This document shows, in pieces, positions 7,088-14,755 of a stretch of 64,000 nt of DNA; position 1 is the first letter of the stretch; each line of letters begins with the position of its first letter. The notes under the pieces are model-generated. The model searched no databases. It was not told the origin of the DNA and saw nothing but the letters and a program-made list of their open reading frames with translations. The translations under genes and the position numbers were made by a program. Source of the DNA: Parvularcula sp. (lineage in GTDB: Bacteria > Pseudomonadota > Alphaproteobacteria > Caulobacterales > Parvularculaceae); NCBI GenBank assembly GCA_002704915.1, contig PAIP01000003.1:1-64000 (forward strand), in the 5' to 3' direction.

Positions 7088-8662
7088 TTACTCTCCGGTT
7101 TCAGCCTGCAGCGCAGCCAGTCTTTCCTCGGTGAGGAAGTCGCCCCCGATGGCGAGATAAAGCTGGACGCGGTTCGAGACGCGCTGCTGCTGGGCCTGGA
7201 TATAGGCGCTCTCGGACGAAATTCTTCTCGTTTGCGCATCCAGAAGGTTGAAAATCGTGGCGGCGCCGCTGGAATAACGGCGTTCAGTCAATTCCTCCGC
7301 CGCGGCGGCTTCTTCATAGGCAAGGCGCAGGGCTTCCTCGCGCGCGGCGAGGAGGGTTTCAGCGGCGATGGCGTTCTCCGCCTCCTGATAGGCAGTCAGC
7401 ACTGTCTGCACATAGCTGTAAAGCGAGGCCTCGGCCGCCGCGCGCGCGCGTTTGGAATTGGCGAGAATGCGGCCGCCCTGAAACAAGGGCTGGAACAGGC
7501 CCGCCGCAATGTTGCCGGCGAGACGTTCGGGATCGATGATATCCGCAAGATTCGGACCCGAGGTGGAAATCTGCGAGGTCAGGGTGAGCTGCGGCAGCAA
7601 TTGCTTGCGCGCGGCGCGCGCCTGCAGACCGGCGGACTCCATGCGCGCTTCCGCGGCGATGAGATCGGGACGGCGGGTGAGGATTTCGCCCGGCGCGCCG
7701 GCCCCTTCAAGTTCGGGAAGGGAGGGGAGCGTCGCCGCCGCTTCAAGCTCGGCCGCGGGATAGCGCCCAAGCAGCACTTCAAGCGCACGGGAGGCTTCCA
7801 GCTCGAGGCGCTGGCGGAGGGCAAGGTTCGCCTGGCTCGATCCAAGCGCGGAGCGTGACAGGCGAACATCGAGACTTGATGAGACGCCGCGATCGTAACG
7901 CCGTTCGGTGACGCGAAGATTGCGTTCGCGCGCTTCCGTGTCGCGTTCGGCGAGTTCGCGTTGCTGGCGCGCTTCGATGAGCGCGAACCAGGCTTGCGCC
8001 ACGCGGGCGGCGAGTGAAAGCCGCGCCGCTTCCAGGTCGGCATAGGCTGCGGCGGCGTCTTTATAGGCGGCGCGTGTTTGATCGGTCAGCCGGCCCCAGA
8101 CATCGAGTTCCCACTGGATCTGCGCGCCGAGAGAGAAGTTGTTGATGTAAAGGCGCCGGTTCGGAAGATCTGCGTCGATCACGCCGTCATTGTCGGTGTC
8201 GAGACCGTCGAGCCGTCCATCGCCGTCTGTGTCGAGGCCGAAGCGGTCTTCGATCTCCTGCGCCCGCAAGCCGCTGAGTTCGTTTACACCGCCGCCGCCG
8301 ACCTGCGCCGACAGGGTCGGATCGGTGACGATGGCGTTTCGGCTCGACCGCGCGGATGCGCCGAGCGTCGGCAGGAGATCGGCGCGGGCGATGCGCGCGC
8401 CGGCGCGCGCCTGATCGAGATTGGCGGCGGTGGCGAGATAATTATTGTTGTGTTCGAGCGCTTCATCGATGAGCCCGCGAAGAGCGCTGTCCTGAAACGC
8501 CGCGACCCAGTCGCCGGTCGGCGTGGCGGTGGCGGCTTGATCCGCCGTCCACGACGCAGGCGTGTCCGGAAGTTGCGCTTCAAGCAGCTCCTGATCCACG
8601 CTGGCGCAGGAAGCTGTCATCAAGGCTATAAGTGCTACGCCCCCGAATCGCATCAAATCCAC
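7088..8662 (-). CDS. outer-membrane efflux lipoprotein (OprM/NodT family) with a calcium-type repeat insertion
   Basis: This 524-residue TolC-superfamily channel is first in the RND operon. The N-terminal signal ends in a lipobox-like MTASCAS, so Cys19 is probably lipidated. Two outer-membrane-efflux repeats follow, with FGLD to WELDVWGR marking the first beta-strand pair. Between those strands, residues about 144-165 hold tandem Asp-rich loops (DTDGDGRLDG and DTDNDGVID) resembling calcium-binding thrombospondin type 3 repeats. In OprM-like proteins this position is the extracellular loop, so the insertion should face the medium. The insertion is unusual; the rest is ordinary. Confidence 0.9.
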   Translation of the reverse strand: MDLMRFGGVALIALMTASCASVDQELLEAQLPDTPASWTADQAATATPTGDWVAAFQDSALRGLIDEALEHNNNYLATAANLDQARAGARIARADLLPTLGASARSSRNAIVTDPTLSAQVGGGGVNELSGLRAQEIEDRFGLDTDGDGRLDGLDTDNDGVIDADLPNRRLYINNFSLGAQIQWELDVWGRLTDQTRAAYKDAAAAYADLEAARLSLAARVAQAWFALIEARQQRELAERDTEARERNLRVTERRYDRGVSSSLDVRLSRSALGSSQANLALRQRLELEASRALEVLLGRYPAAELEAAATLPSLPELEGAGAPGEILTRRPDLIAAEARMESAGLQARAARKQLLPQLTLTSQISTSGPNLADIIDPERLAGNIAAGLFQPLFQGGRILANSKRARAAAEASLYSYVQTVLTAYQEAENAIAAETLLAAREEALRLAYEEAAAAEELTERRYSSGAATIFNLLDAQTRRISSESAYIQAQQQRVSNRVQLYLAIGGDFLTEERLAALQAETGE

Positions 8663-9013
8663 TCCTCAAAATCTGGTTGCCGGGCTCTGCGGCTTCTTGA
8701 GTTCTACTTGTCTTCTGTTGACGGCGACCGCAACCGCGAAGCGGCGGGCGGTTATGTCGATGCGGCGAATAGCGGGCAGCCGGGGTTTTAGTAACCGATT
8801 GAAAACACAAGCCGTTAAAATTTTAATGAAGAGATAAGACGGAAGCTGGGCGAAAACAGACCAAATTCTCGGAAAAGAGAAATAGATTCAGAATGTTGTA
8901 TGGAGGCCACGGCCGTAATCGAACCGCCCGCGCGCGATGGCGCGCGAATACTCAAAAACGCCGGTGAGACCAACCGCTATTTGGCAGGCTGACGTCTGAT
9001 TATCCAGAGTTTT
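8663..9013. other. intergenic region upstream of the RND operon, with tRNA fragment
   Basis: No convincing gene lies in these 351 bases. The part next to the efflux operon (about 8790-8890) is AT-rich, includes TTAAAATTTTAA (8815-8826), and probably holds the operon promoter. A detached copy of the tRNA-Cys 3' end lies at 8901-8925, followed by a GC-rich palindromic stretch near 8927-8947. ORFs crossing the region look like shadows. Confidence 0.5.
8901..8925 (-). repeat. detached tRNA-Cys 3'-end copy (possible att scar)
   Basis: These 25 bases match 9014-9038, the 3' end of tRNA-Cys (T-arm, acceptor strand and CCA), at 24 of 25 positions; the one mismatch is T for G at 8916. No 5' half of a tRNA accompanies it. 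A direct repeat of a tRNA 3' end is the usual footprint of an element integrated at that tRNA. Only 88 bases separate the copies, so any element has been lost. A partial tRNA duplication is the alternative. Confidence 0.7.
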
Positions 9014-9087
9014 TGGAGGCCACGGCCGGAATCGAACCGGCGTACACGGCTTTGCAGGCCGCTGCGTCACCACTCCGCCACGTGGCC
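9014..9087 (-). tRNA. tRNA-Cys (anticodon GCA)
   Basis: The minus-strand 74-nt sequence has acceptor stem GGCCACG/CGTGGCC, a short D-arm, anticodon arm CGGCCTGCAAAGCCG with GCA, T-arm GCCGGTTCGATTCCGGC and an encoded TCCA end. It is a complete and normal tRNA-Cys. Its 3' end is repeated 113 bases away. Confidence 0.96.
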
Positions 9088-9270
9088 GGAAGGAAAGCAG
9101 CCCTCGTGGTGAGATGGGCGGCTCCGGGAAGGGCCGCCCTCATAGCGCGGGGCGCGGGCCCGGTCAAAGGTGAATTATCGGGCGCGGCAATCCCTATTTC
9201 GCCGCGTTGCAACTGGGCCCGGCCGGATGTATGCCCCCTTCGGAAATGAACCGGCGACAAGGGGCTTCAT

Positions 9271-9924
9271 ATGGATTTCAAGGCGGCGCGGCGGCGGATG
9301 GTGGAAAGCCAGGTGCGCACCAATGACGTCACCGACCTGCGGCTGCAGGCGGCGCTCGAAACCATTCCGCGGGAGGTGTTTTTGCCGGCGGGGCTGCGCG
9401 AGCAGGCCTATGTGGAGCGCGAGCTCCCCTATGCGCCGAACCGCGCGATGCTGACGGCCCGCGATTTCGCCAAGCTGGTGGACGCCGCCGATCCGCGCCC
9501 GGGCGATCTTTGCCTCGATGCGGTGGCCGGAACTGGTTACTCGACGGCCGTTCTTGCGCGCCTCGTTGACATGGTTGTCGCCGTCGAGAGCGACGAGGCC
9601 CTCGCCGCCGCGGCGCAGGAGAATCTGACCCAGCTCGATGTCGGCAATGCGGCGGTGATCACCGGCGACAGCGCCAAGGGCGCCCCGGATCAGGGGCCTT
9701 TCGACCTCATCTTGATCGATGGCGTGATTGAGGTCCGGCCGGACACGCTGCTGGCGCAGTTGAAAGACCATGGCCGTCTTGCGGCGATTCAGCGTCGCGG
9801 CGGAGTTTCACGCGGCGTCATCTACCGGCGCAGCGGCGACGCCTTTGCGGCGACGGAGAAATTCGACGCCACGGCGAAAACCGTCATTCCGGGCTTTGCT
9901 GCGGCGAAAACCTTCGTGTTTTAA
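9271..9924 (+). CDS. pcm: protein-L-isoaspartate O-methyltransferase family protein
   Basis: The 217-residue protein starts MDFKAARRRMVESQVRTNDV, typical of the alphaproteobacterial Pcm-like group next to tolC. LCLDAVAGTGYSTAVLARL is the SAM-binding loop, with Ala replacing one of the usual glycines. VAVESDEALA is the acidic ribose-binding strand and FDLILIDGVIE is motif II. Classical Pcm repairs isoaspartyl residues using SAM; members of this subgroup are annotated by homology only. The same gene precedes tolC and popZ in relatives. A catalytic role on isoaspartate is likely but not shown by the sequence. Confidence 0.85.
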   Translation: MDFKAARRRMVESQVRTNDVTDLRLQAALETIPREVFLPAGLREQAYVERELPYAPNRAMLTARDFAKLVDAADPRPGDLCLDAVAGTGYSTAVLARLVDMVVAVESDEALAAAAQENLTQLDVGNAAVITGDSAKGAPDQGPFDLILIDGVIEVRPDTLLAQLKDHGRLAAIQRRGGVSRGVIYRRSGDAFAATEKFDATAKTVIPGFAAAKTFVF

Positions 9925-10037
9925 CGCGATATTCACAAGACAAGCTGCTGAATCAGCTTGAAGACGGGTGTTGAAGACGCAGATTTGGTCTACGCTGGGC
10001 GTGAGTTTTGGGCGGCCCGGCCGAGGAGCGTTCGATT

Positions 10038-11393
10038 GTGCGGGTAGTGTATTTCATTCTGGCGGCGGCGATGGCGGGGCTCAGCGCGCCGGCTCACGCA
10101 GAAACCCTCACGGACGCGCTGGCGCTTGCCTATCAGACCAATCCCACGATCCGCGCCGAGCGCGCGCGGTTAAGAGCGATCCGCGAATCGAAAGCGCAAG
10201 CCTGGGCGGGGGCGTTGCCGCAGGTGTCTGCGCAGGGCAGCTATCAGAAAGTGGACCAGACGGTCACATCGCTCTTCAATGTGGACCCGAACGATCCCAA
10301 TCCGATGCCGCAATCGCAGGATACGAACTTCGAACCGCTTACCGGCGCGGTGAACGCCGAGCAGGCGATCTTCACCGGGTTCAGGAATTACAACGCCATC
10401 AAACAGGCGGGCGCGCGGGTGCGCGCCGGCGGGGCGCAGCTTGCCGGGGCGGAACAGCAGGTGTTGCTCGACGTTGCGAGCGCCTATTTCAACGTTCAGC
10501 GCAACATGGCGGTGTTCGAACTCAATAAGAATAATGTGACGGTGCTGGTGCGCCAGCAGGACATGGCGAAAGCACGTTTCGATGTGGGCGAAATTACCCG
10601 CACGGATGTCTCCCAGGCGGACGCCCGGCTTGCCGAAGCGCGCGCGCGGCTGTCGTCGGCGCAAGGCGAACTCGCCATTGCACGCGCTCAGTATGGGGAG
10701 CTTGTGGGCCAGGTCCCGGGCGACCTTGAACCCGTTGAGACCTTGCCGGAATTGCCGGATACGCTTGAAGGCGCGCTCGCCATTGCGGCCCAATATGCGC
10801 CGGCCAATATCGCTGCGCGCGAGCAGGCGGAAGTCTCGCGGCGCCAGGTCAATATCGCCCGCGGCGCCTTTTTGCCGTCGGTCTCTGTGACCGCGGGTTA
10901 TCAGTATGCGGAGGAGCCGAGCTTCTTCGTCAATAATAGCGAAGAGTTCAGCTTTGGCGCGCGCGCGTCCATGCCGATCTTTCTCGGCGGCCTCAATTTC
11001 TCGCGCGTGCGCGAGGCCAAGGCGCTGCATGACAGCGATCGCTCGCAGGCGGTGGCTGCGGCGCGTCAGGTTGAGGCGCGCACGATCGCCGCCTGGGAGC
11101 GGCTGGTGGCGGCGCGGGCTGTTGCGCGTTCTGCAGCGGCGTCCGTTGAGGCGAACACGATGGCTCTTGAGGGCGTGCGCCAGGAAGCGCAGGTGGGCAC
11201 GCGCACCACGCTCGACGTCTTGAATGCGGAACAGGAATATCTGAATGCGCAAGTGACGCTGGTCAGCGCCCAGCGCGACATGCAGACGGCCGCCTTCGGC
11301 CTCCTCGCGGCGATCGGCATGCTGACGCCGGAAGGGGCGGGGGTTTCCAATGAAGCGCTGGAAGCCGCCGCTGGCGAGTTCTACGAAGAGTAA
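10038..11393 (+). CDS. tolC: TolC family outer-membrane channel protein
   Basis: I chose the GTG at 10038 because GAGGAG lies 9 bases upstream and the product then begins with a clean signal peptide (RVVYFILAAAMAGLSAPAHA, cut before ETLTD). A TTG at 10008 would put polar residues in front. The 451-residue protein has ALALAYQTNPTI and two outer-membrane-efflux repeats, with GARASMPIFLGGLNFSRV in the second. It forms the trimeric exit duct for type I secretion or efflux. No transporter genes adjoin it, so it probably serves several inner-membrane partners. In Caulobacter the equivalent gene beside popZ is the S-layer export channel RsaFa. Confidence 0.92.
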   Translation: MRVVYFILAAAMAGLSAPAHAETLTDALALAYQTNPTIRAERARLRAIRESKAQAWAGALPQVSAQGSYQKVDQTVTSLFNVDPNDPNPMPQSQDTNFEPLTGAVNAEQAIFTGFRNYNAIKQAGARVRAGGAQLAGAEQQVLLDVASAYFNVQRNMAVFELNKNNVTVLVRQQDMAKARFDVGEITRTDVSQADARLAEARARLSSAQGELAIARAQYGELVGQVPGDLEPVETLPELPDTLEGALAIAAQYAPANIAAREQAEVSRRQVNIARGAFLPSVSVTAGYQYAEEPSFFVNNSEEFSFGARASMPIFLGGLNFSRVREAKALHDSDRSQAVAAARQVEARTIAAWERLVAARAVARSAAASVEANTMALEGVRQEAQVGTRTTLDVLNAEQEYLNAQVTLVSAQRDMQTAAFGLLAAIGMLTPEGAGVSNEALEAAAGEFYEE

Positions 11394-11507
11394 TCTTCCC
11401 GCGCGTCAGGCCTTGATCACTGGCGCGAAGCGGCTGAAAACCGTAAAACCCGGCGTGAACGCCGCCCGATTCCGACGAATTGACCCTTGAAAGGGCCTTG
11501 AGGTCAC

Positions 11508-12041
11508 ATGGAAAACGCCCAGCCTGAACCCAGCATGGAAGAGATTCTCGCCTCGATCCGCCGGATCATATCCGAGGACGAGGAGGATCAGGCTTCGGCG
11601 CCGGCCGCCAAAGCCGCGCCGGAACCGAGCCCCGAGCCGACCCCGCCGCCCGCCGCGAAAGCTGAGGCGCCGGAGGCTGAAAAGCCGGAGCTGACCCTCA
11701 CCAAGAAAGAACAGGCGCCATCGCCGGCGCCTGCGCCGGACGAGGGCGACGAAGATGAAATTGAAATGGTCAAGCAACCGAAGGCGGCGGCGCCCATGCC
11801 ACAAGAAGACACCGAAGAGGATATTCTGGACCGGAGCGCCGCAGCGGCGGCGTCTCAGGCCTTCCACAATCTTTCCCAGTCCATCCGCGTGTCGGAGGGG
11901 CCGGGCAAGACCCTGGAGGACATTGTCACCGAGATGTTGAAGCCCTTGATCAAGGACTGGCTCGACGACAATCTCCCGGCGATCGTCGAGGAAAAGGTCG
12001 AGGAAGAGGTTCAGCGCGTAGCGCGCCGCCGCCGCGGTTAA
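11508..12041 (+). CDS. popZ: cell-pole organising protein PopZ (DUF2497)
   Basis: The 177-residue protein has the three PopZ parts. A conserved N-terminal helix (PSMEEILASIRRIISEDEED) recruits clients. A Pro/Glu-rich disordered middle spans about residues 28-110. C-terminal helices (TLEDIVTEMLKPLIKDWLDD followed by EEKVEEEVQRVARR) drive oligomerisation. PopZ forms a polar hub that anchors ParB-bound centromeres and recruits cell-cycle kinases. As in Caulobacter it sits between tolC and valS, although two genes now intervene before valS. An intrinsic terminator follows 47 bases after the stop. Confidence 0.93.
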   Translation: MENAQPEPSMEEILASIRRIISEDEEDQASAPAAKAAPEPSPEPTPPPAAKAEAPEAEKPELTLTKKEQAPSPAPAPDEGDEDEIEMVKQPKAAAPMPQEDTEEDILDRSAAAAASQAFHNLSQSIRVSEGPGKTLEDIVTEMLKPLIKDWLDDNLPAIVEEKVEEEVQRVARRRRG

Positions 12042-12088
12042 ACCGGGCTGCGATGACCGGCGAATAAGACGCGCCATAGAATATCCCG

Positions 12089-12130
12089 AAAGCCGGCCCC
12101 AAAATGAAAAAATGGGCGCCGGCTTTTTCT
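12089..12130 (+). terminator. intrinsic terminator after popZ
   Basis: The arms AAAGCCGGC (12089-12097) and GCCGGCTTT (12118-12126) enclose a secondary CCC/GGG pairing and an A-rich loop, and are followed by TTCTTTT. It is placed to end the popZ transcript before the peptidase gene. Confidence 0.8.
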
Positions 12131-12167
12131 TTTGCATGATCTGCGGCGATGCGCGAAACCGAGTCCC

Positions 12168-14246
12168 ATGAAAAATCATGACACCAAACCGGCCTATCCG
12201 GTGACAAAGACCGTCGCAGAAGCTGATGACTTTTTCGGCGTGAGCGTCGCAGACCCTTATCGCTGGCTCGAAGCCGATGTGCGCGAGGATGACGAGGTCG
12301 CCGCATGGGTCAAGGCGCAGAACGACGTCACTTTCGCTTATCTCGAAAGCCTGCCGGGACGCGCTGAGATCAAGGCGCGGTTGAAAGCGCTCTGGGATTA
12401 CGAGAAATTCCTCCTGCCCGTCAAAAAAGGCGAACGGATTTTCTATCGCCGCAATGACGGGCTCCAGAACCAATATGTGCTGTACGTTCAGGACGGCGGG
12501 GAAGGCGCGCCACGGGTGCTCCTCGATCCCAACACATGGTCCGAAGACGGCGCCACGGCGCTTTCGGCCTATTATCCGTCACCGGACGGATCGCTCGTCG
12601 CGTATCTGGTTCAGGATGGGGGCTCCGACTGGATGACGATCCGCGTCGTCGATGCGTCGACACGCGCAGTGCTTGAGGACAGGATCGACTGGGTGAAATT
12701 CTCCGGTGTAAGCTGGGCGAAGGACGGGTCGGGATTTTACTATTCGCGCTATCCCGAACCGGAAGCGGGCGGGGCGTTCGAGAGCCTCAATCTTTATCAG
12801 GCGGTCTATTTTCACAAAATCGGCGACGCTCAGGATAAAGACCGGCTGATCTACGACCGGCCCGAACGCCCGGAAGAAGGGTTCAGCGCCGCGGTTTCAA
12901 GCGACGGCAAGACTCTGGTGGTCACTGTCTGGAAGGGCACTGACAGCCGTTACGAAGTGGTGCTGATCGATCTAGCGCATTTTGCGGCGGAGCCGGAGGA
13001 AATCGTTTCCGGCTTCGAGCACGATTACAGCTATATCGCCACGGCGAGCGGACGGCATTTCTTCTTCACCGACAAGGACGCCCCGAAAGGAAGGCTCGTC
13101 TCTACCTCTGCGGATGAGCCGGGCGCATGGGAAGAAGTCATTCCCGAAAGCGAGCATGTCCTTTCCGGCGTCAACATCGTCGGCGGGAGGATTTTCGCGC
13201 ATTACATGGAGGACGTGAAATCGGCGGTGCGTTTGTTCGCGCTCGACGGCGCGTCTCTTAGCGAGGTCGCGCTTCCCGGCGTTGGATCGGCTGGCGGCTT
13301 CGGCGGCGAACCAGACGATGAGGAAACGTTTTACAGCTTCGAAAGCTTCAACCGGCCGCCGACGATTTACCGCTACGACATCGCAAGCGGCGAACAATTT
13401 GTCTTCAGGGAACCGGAAACACCCTTCGATCCCAGCGAATACGAAGTGCGTCAGGTCTTTTATCCGTCAAAAGACGGAACCAAAATCCCGATGTTCATTG
13501 CGCATAAAAAGGGGCTCGATTTATCGGGCGGCGCGCCGACGCTGCTTTACGCCTATGGCGGCTTCAATGTATCGGTGACGCCGGCCTTTTCCGTAACGCG
13601 GCTTCAGTGGATGGAGATGGGCGGCGTCTTCGCGCTCGCGAACATTCGCGGCGGCGGCGAATATGGCAAAGCCTGGCACGACGCCGGGCGGCTGCTCAAC
13701 AAACAGAATGTGTTCGACGATTTCATCGCGGCCGGCGAATATCTGTTCGCTGAAGGGATCACCGCGAAGGAAAAGCTCGCCATTCAGGGCGGGTCCAATG
13801 GCGGCTTGCTTGTGGGCGCGGTCATCAACCAGCGGCCGGACCTCTTCGCGGCGGGGCTGCCCGCGGTGGGTGTCATGGACATGCTGCGCTTCAACAAATT
13901 CACGGCGGGCCGGTTCTGGGTGGACGACTATGGCGATCCGGGGGAGGAGGCGCATTTCAAAAACCTCCATGCCTACTCGCCCTGTCACAATATAAGGGAG
14001 GGCGAGGACTATCCGGCGATCCTCATCACGACCGCCGACACCGACGATCGGGTCGTGCCGGGCCATTCCTTCAAATACGCCGCGGCGCTGCAGGCGGCCG
14101 ATATCGGCAGTCGGCCCCATCTGATCCGGATCGAGACCCGCGCCGGCCACGGCTCCGGCAAGCCCACGGACAAGATCATCGAGGAATACGCCGATATGTG
14201 GGCCTTCATCGCCCGCTGGACGGGGCTGAAGGTGGAAAGAAATTAG
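12168..14246 (+). CDS. S9 family prolyl oligopeptidase
   Basis: The 692-residue protein starts at ATG 12168 (MKNHDTKPAYPVTKTVAEAD). The N-terminal beta-propeller begins with the family motif DPYRWLEADVREDDEVAAWV. The C-terminal alpha/beta-hydrolase domain has the nucleophile motif GGSNGGLLVGA (Ser about 543), the Asp region TADTDDRVVPGHSFKYAAAL and the His motif RAGHGSGKP. There is no signal peptide, so it should act in the cytoplasm, cutting after proline in short peptides. A longer TTG start at 12132 adds residues absent from the family. It lies between popZ and valS, a place usually without it, and ends 8 bases from a convergent gene. Confidence 0.92.
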   Translation: MKNHDTKPAYPVTKTVAEADDFFGVSVADPYRWLEADVREDDEVAAWVKAQNDVTFAYLESLPGRAEIKARLKALWDYEKFLLPVKKGERIFYRRNDGLQNQYVLYVQDGGEGAPRVLLDPNTWSEDGATALSAYYPSPDGSLVAYLVQDGGSDWMTIRVVDASTRAVLEDRIDWVKFSGVSWAKDGSGFYYSRYPEPEAGGAFESLNLYQAVYFHKIGDAQDKDRLIYDRPERPEEGFSAAVSSDGKTLVVTVWKGTDSRYEVVLIDLAHFAAEPEEIVSGFEHDYSYIATASGRHFFFTDKDAPKGRLVSTSADEPGAWEEVIPESEHVLSGVNIVGGRIFAHYMEDVKSAVRLFALDGASLSEVALPGVGSAGGFGGEPDDEETFYSFESFNRPPTIYRYDIASGEQFVFREPETPFDPSEYEVRQVFYPSKDGTKIPMFIAHKKGLDLSGGAPTLLYAYGGFNVSVTPAFSVTRLQWMEMGGVFALANIRGGGEYGKAWHDAGRLLNKQNVFDDFIAAGEYLFAEGITAKEKLAIQGGSNGGLLVGAVINQRPDLFAAGLPAVGVMDMLRFNKFTAGRFWVDDYGDPGEEAHFKNLHAYSPCHNIREGEDYPAILITTADTDDRVVPGHSFKYAAALQAADIGSRPHLIRIETRAGHGSGKPTDKIIEEYADMWAFIARWTGLKVERN

Positions 14247-14254
14247 CGAACTTC

Positions 14255-14584
14255 TCAGTCCGACTGCGTTACGAGTTTTTTGATTTTGCTGATGATGCGG
14301 TCGATAGAAATTCCCAAAAAGAGAAGGATTATCGCAAGCAAAGATAAATTATCGATAGTAGAAGAATCTGCCGTGATCGGATGCTTCATGCCTGCGACAT
14401 AAGCTGAGAGCAAAATGGACACGGTGAAAATTAGCTTTGACAATGCGGATAGTTCTTGTGGTCTAGGACTTTCACTTAAGCCCAAATATTCTGCACGCAT
14501 CTCATCAGACATAGTCGGTGCGTTTAAAACCGCGCCATTTACGCCAAATTCAGGCGATTGAGATTTGTCCGTATTTTCAACCAT
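14255..14584 (-). CDS. orphan AT-rich membrane protein
   Basis: The 109-residue product has a polar N-terminal 45 residues, two TM helices (about 49-67 and 82-99) and a basic C-terminus. I recognise no family. Codon use is markedly more AT-rich than the neighbouring genes, suggesting recent acquisition. A perfect 7-bp inverted repeat, CCAGTAA/TTACTGG (14588-14606), lies directly upstream of the start codon and could be an operator or a hairpin covering the initiation region. The gene converges with the peptidase and diverges from valS. The ORF is probably real because it is open at low GC, where shadow frames rarely stay open. Confidence 0.6.
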   Translation of the reverse strand: MVENTDKSQSPEFGVNGAVLNAPTMSDEMRAEYLGLSESPRPQELSALSKLIFTVSILLSAYVAGMKHPITADSSTIDNLSLLAIILLFLGISIDRIISKIKKLVTQSD

Positions 14585-14755
14585 TGCCCAGTAAATTTAT
14601 TACTGGATCGAGGTATTTGCAATAATCAATGAGTATTCGGCGGATTTCGCTGTGATGCTCAGTGCTTGCTAACGGGTCATTTGCGGGGAAAGCTTGAACA
14701 ACCATGCCAGCGGGGCTAAACGCGGCGATAGTAGCCAAAAAACAAGATTTTACGC

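Noticed and set aside
2458-7858. Long plus-strand ORFs (for example 2458-3747 and 5477-7858) across the efflux operon
   Set aside because: They are antisense to clear RND, adaptor and channel genes, have Arg/His/Gly-rich low-quality translations and follow from GC-rich codon bias.
8815-8826. TTAAAATTTTAA as a CtrA site for the efflux operon
   Set aside because: The spacing between TTAA halves is four bases, not seven.
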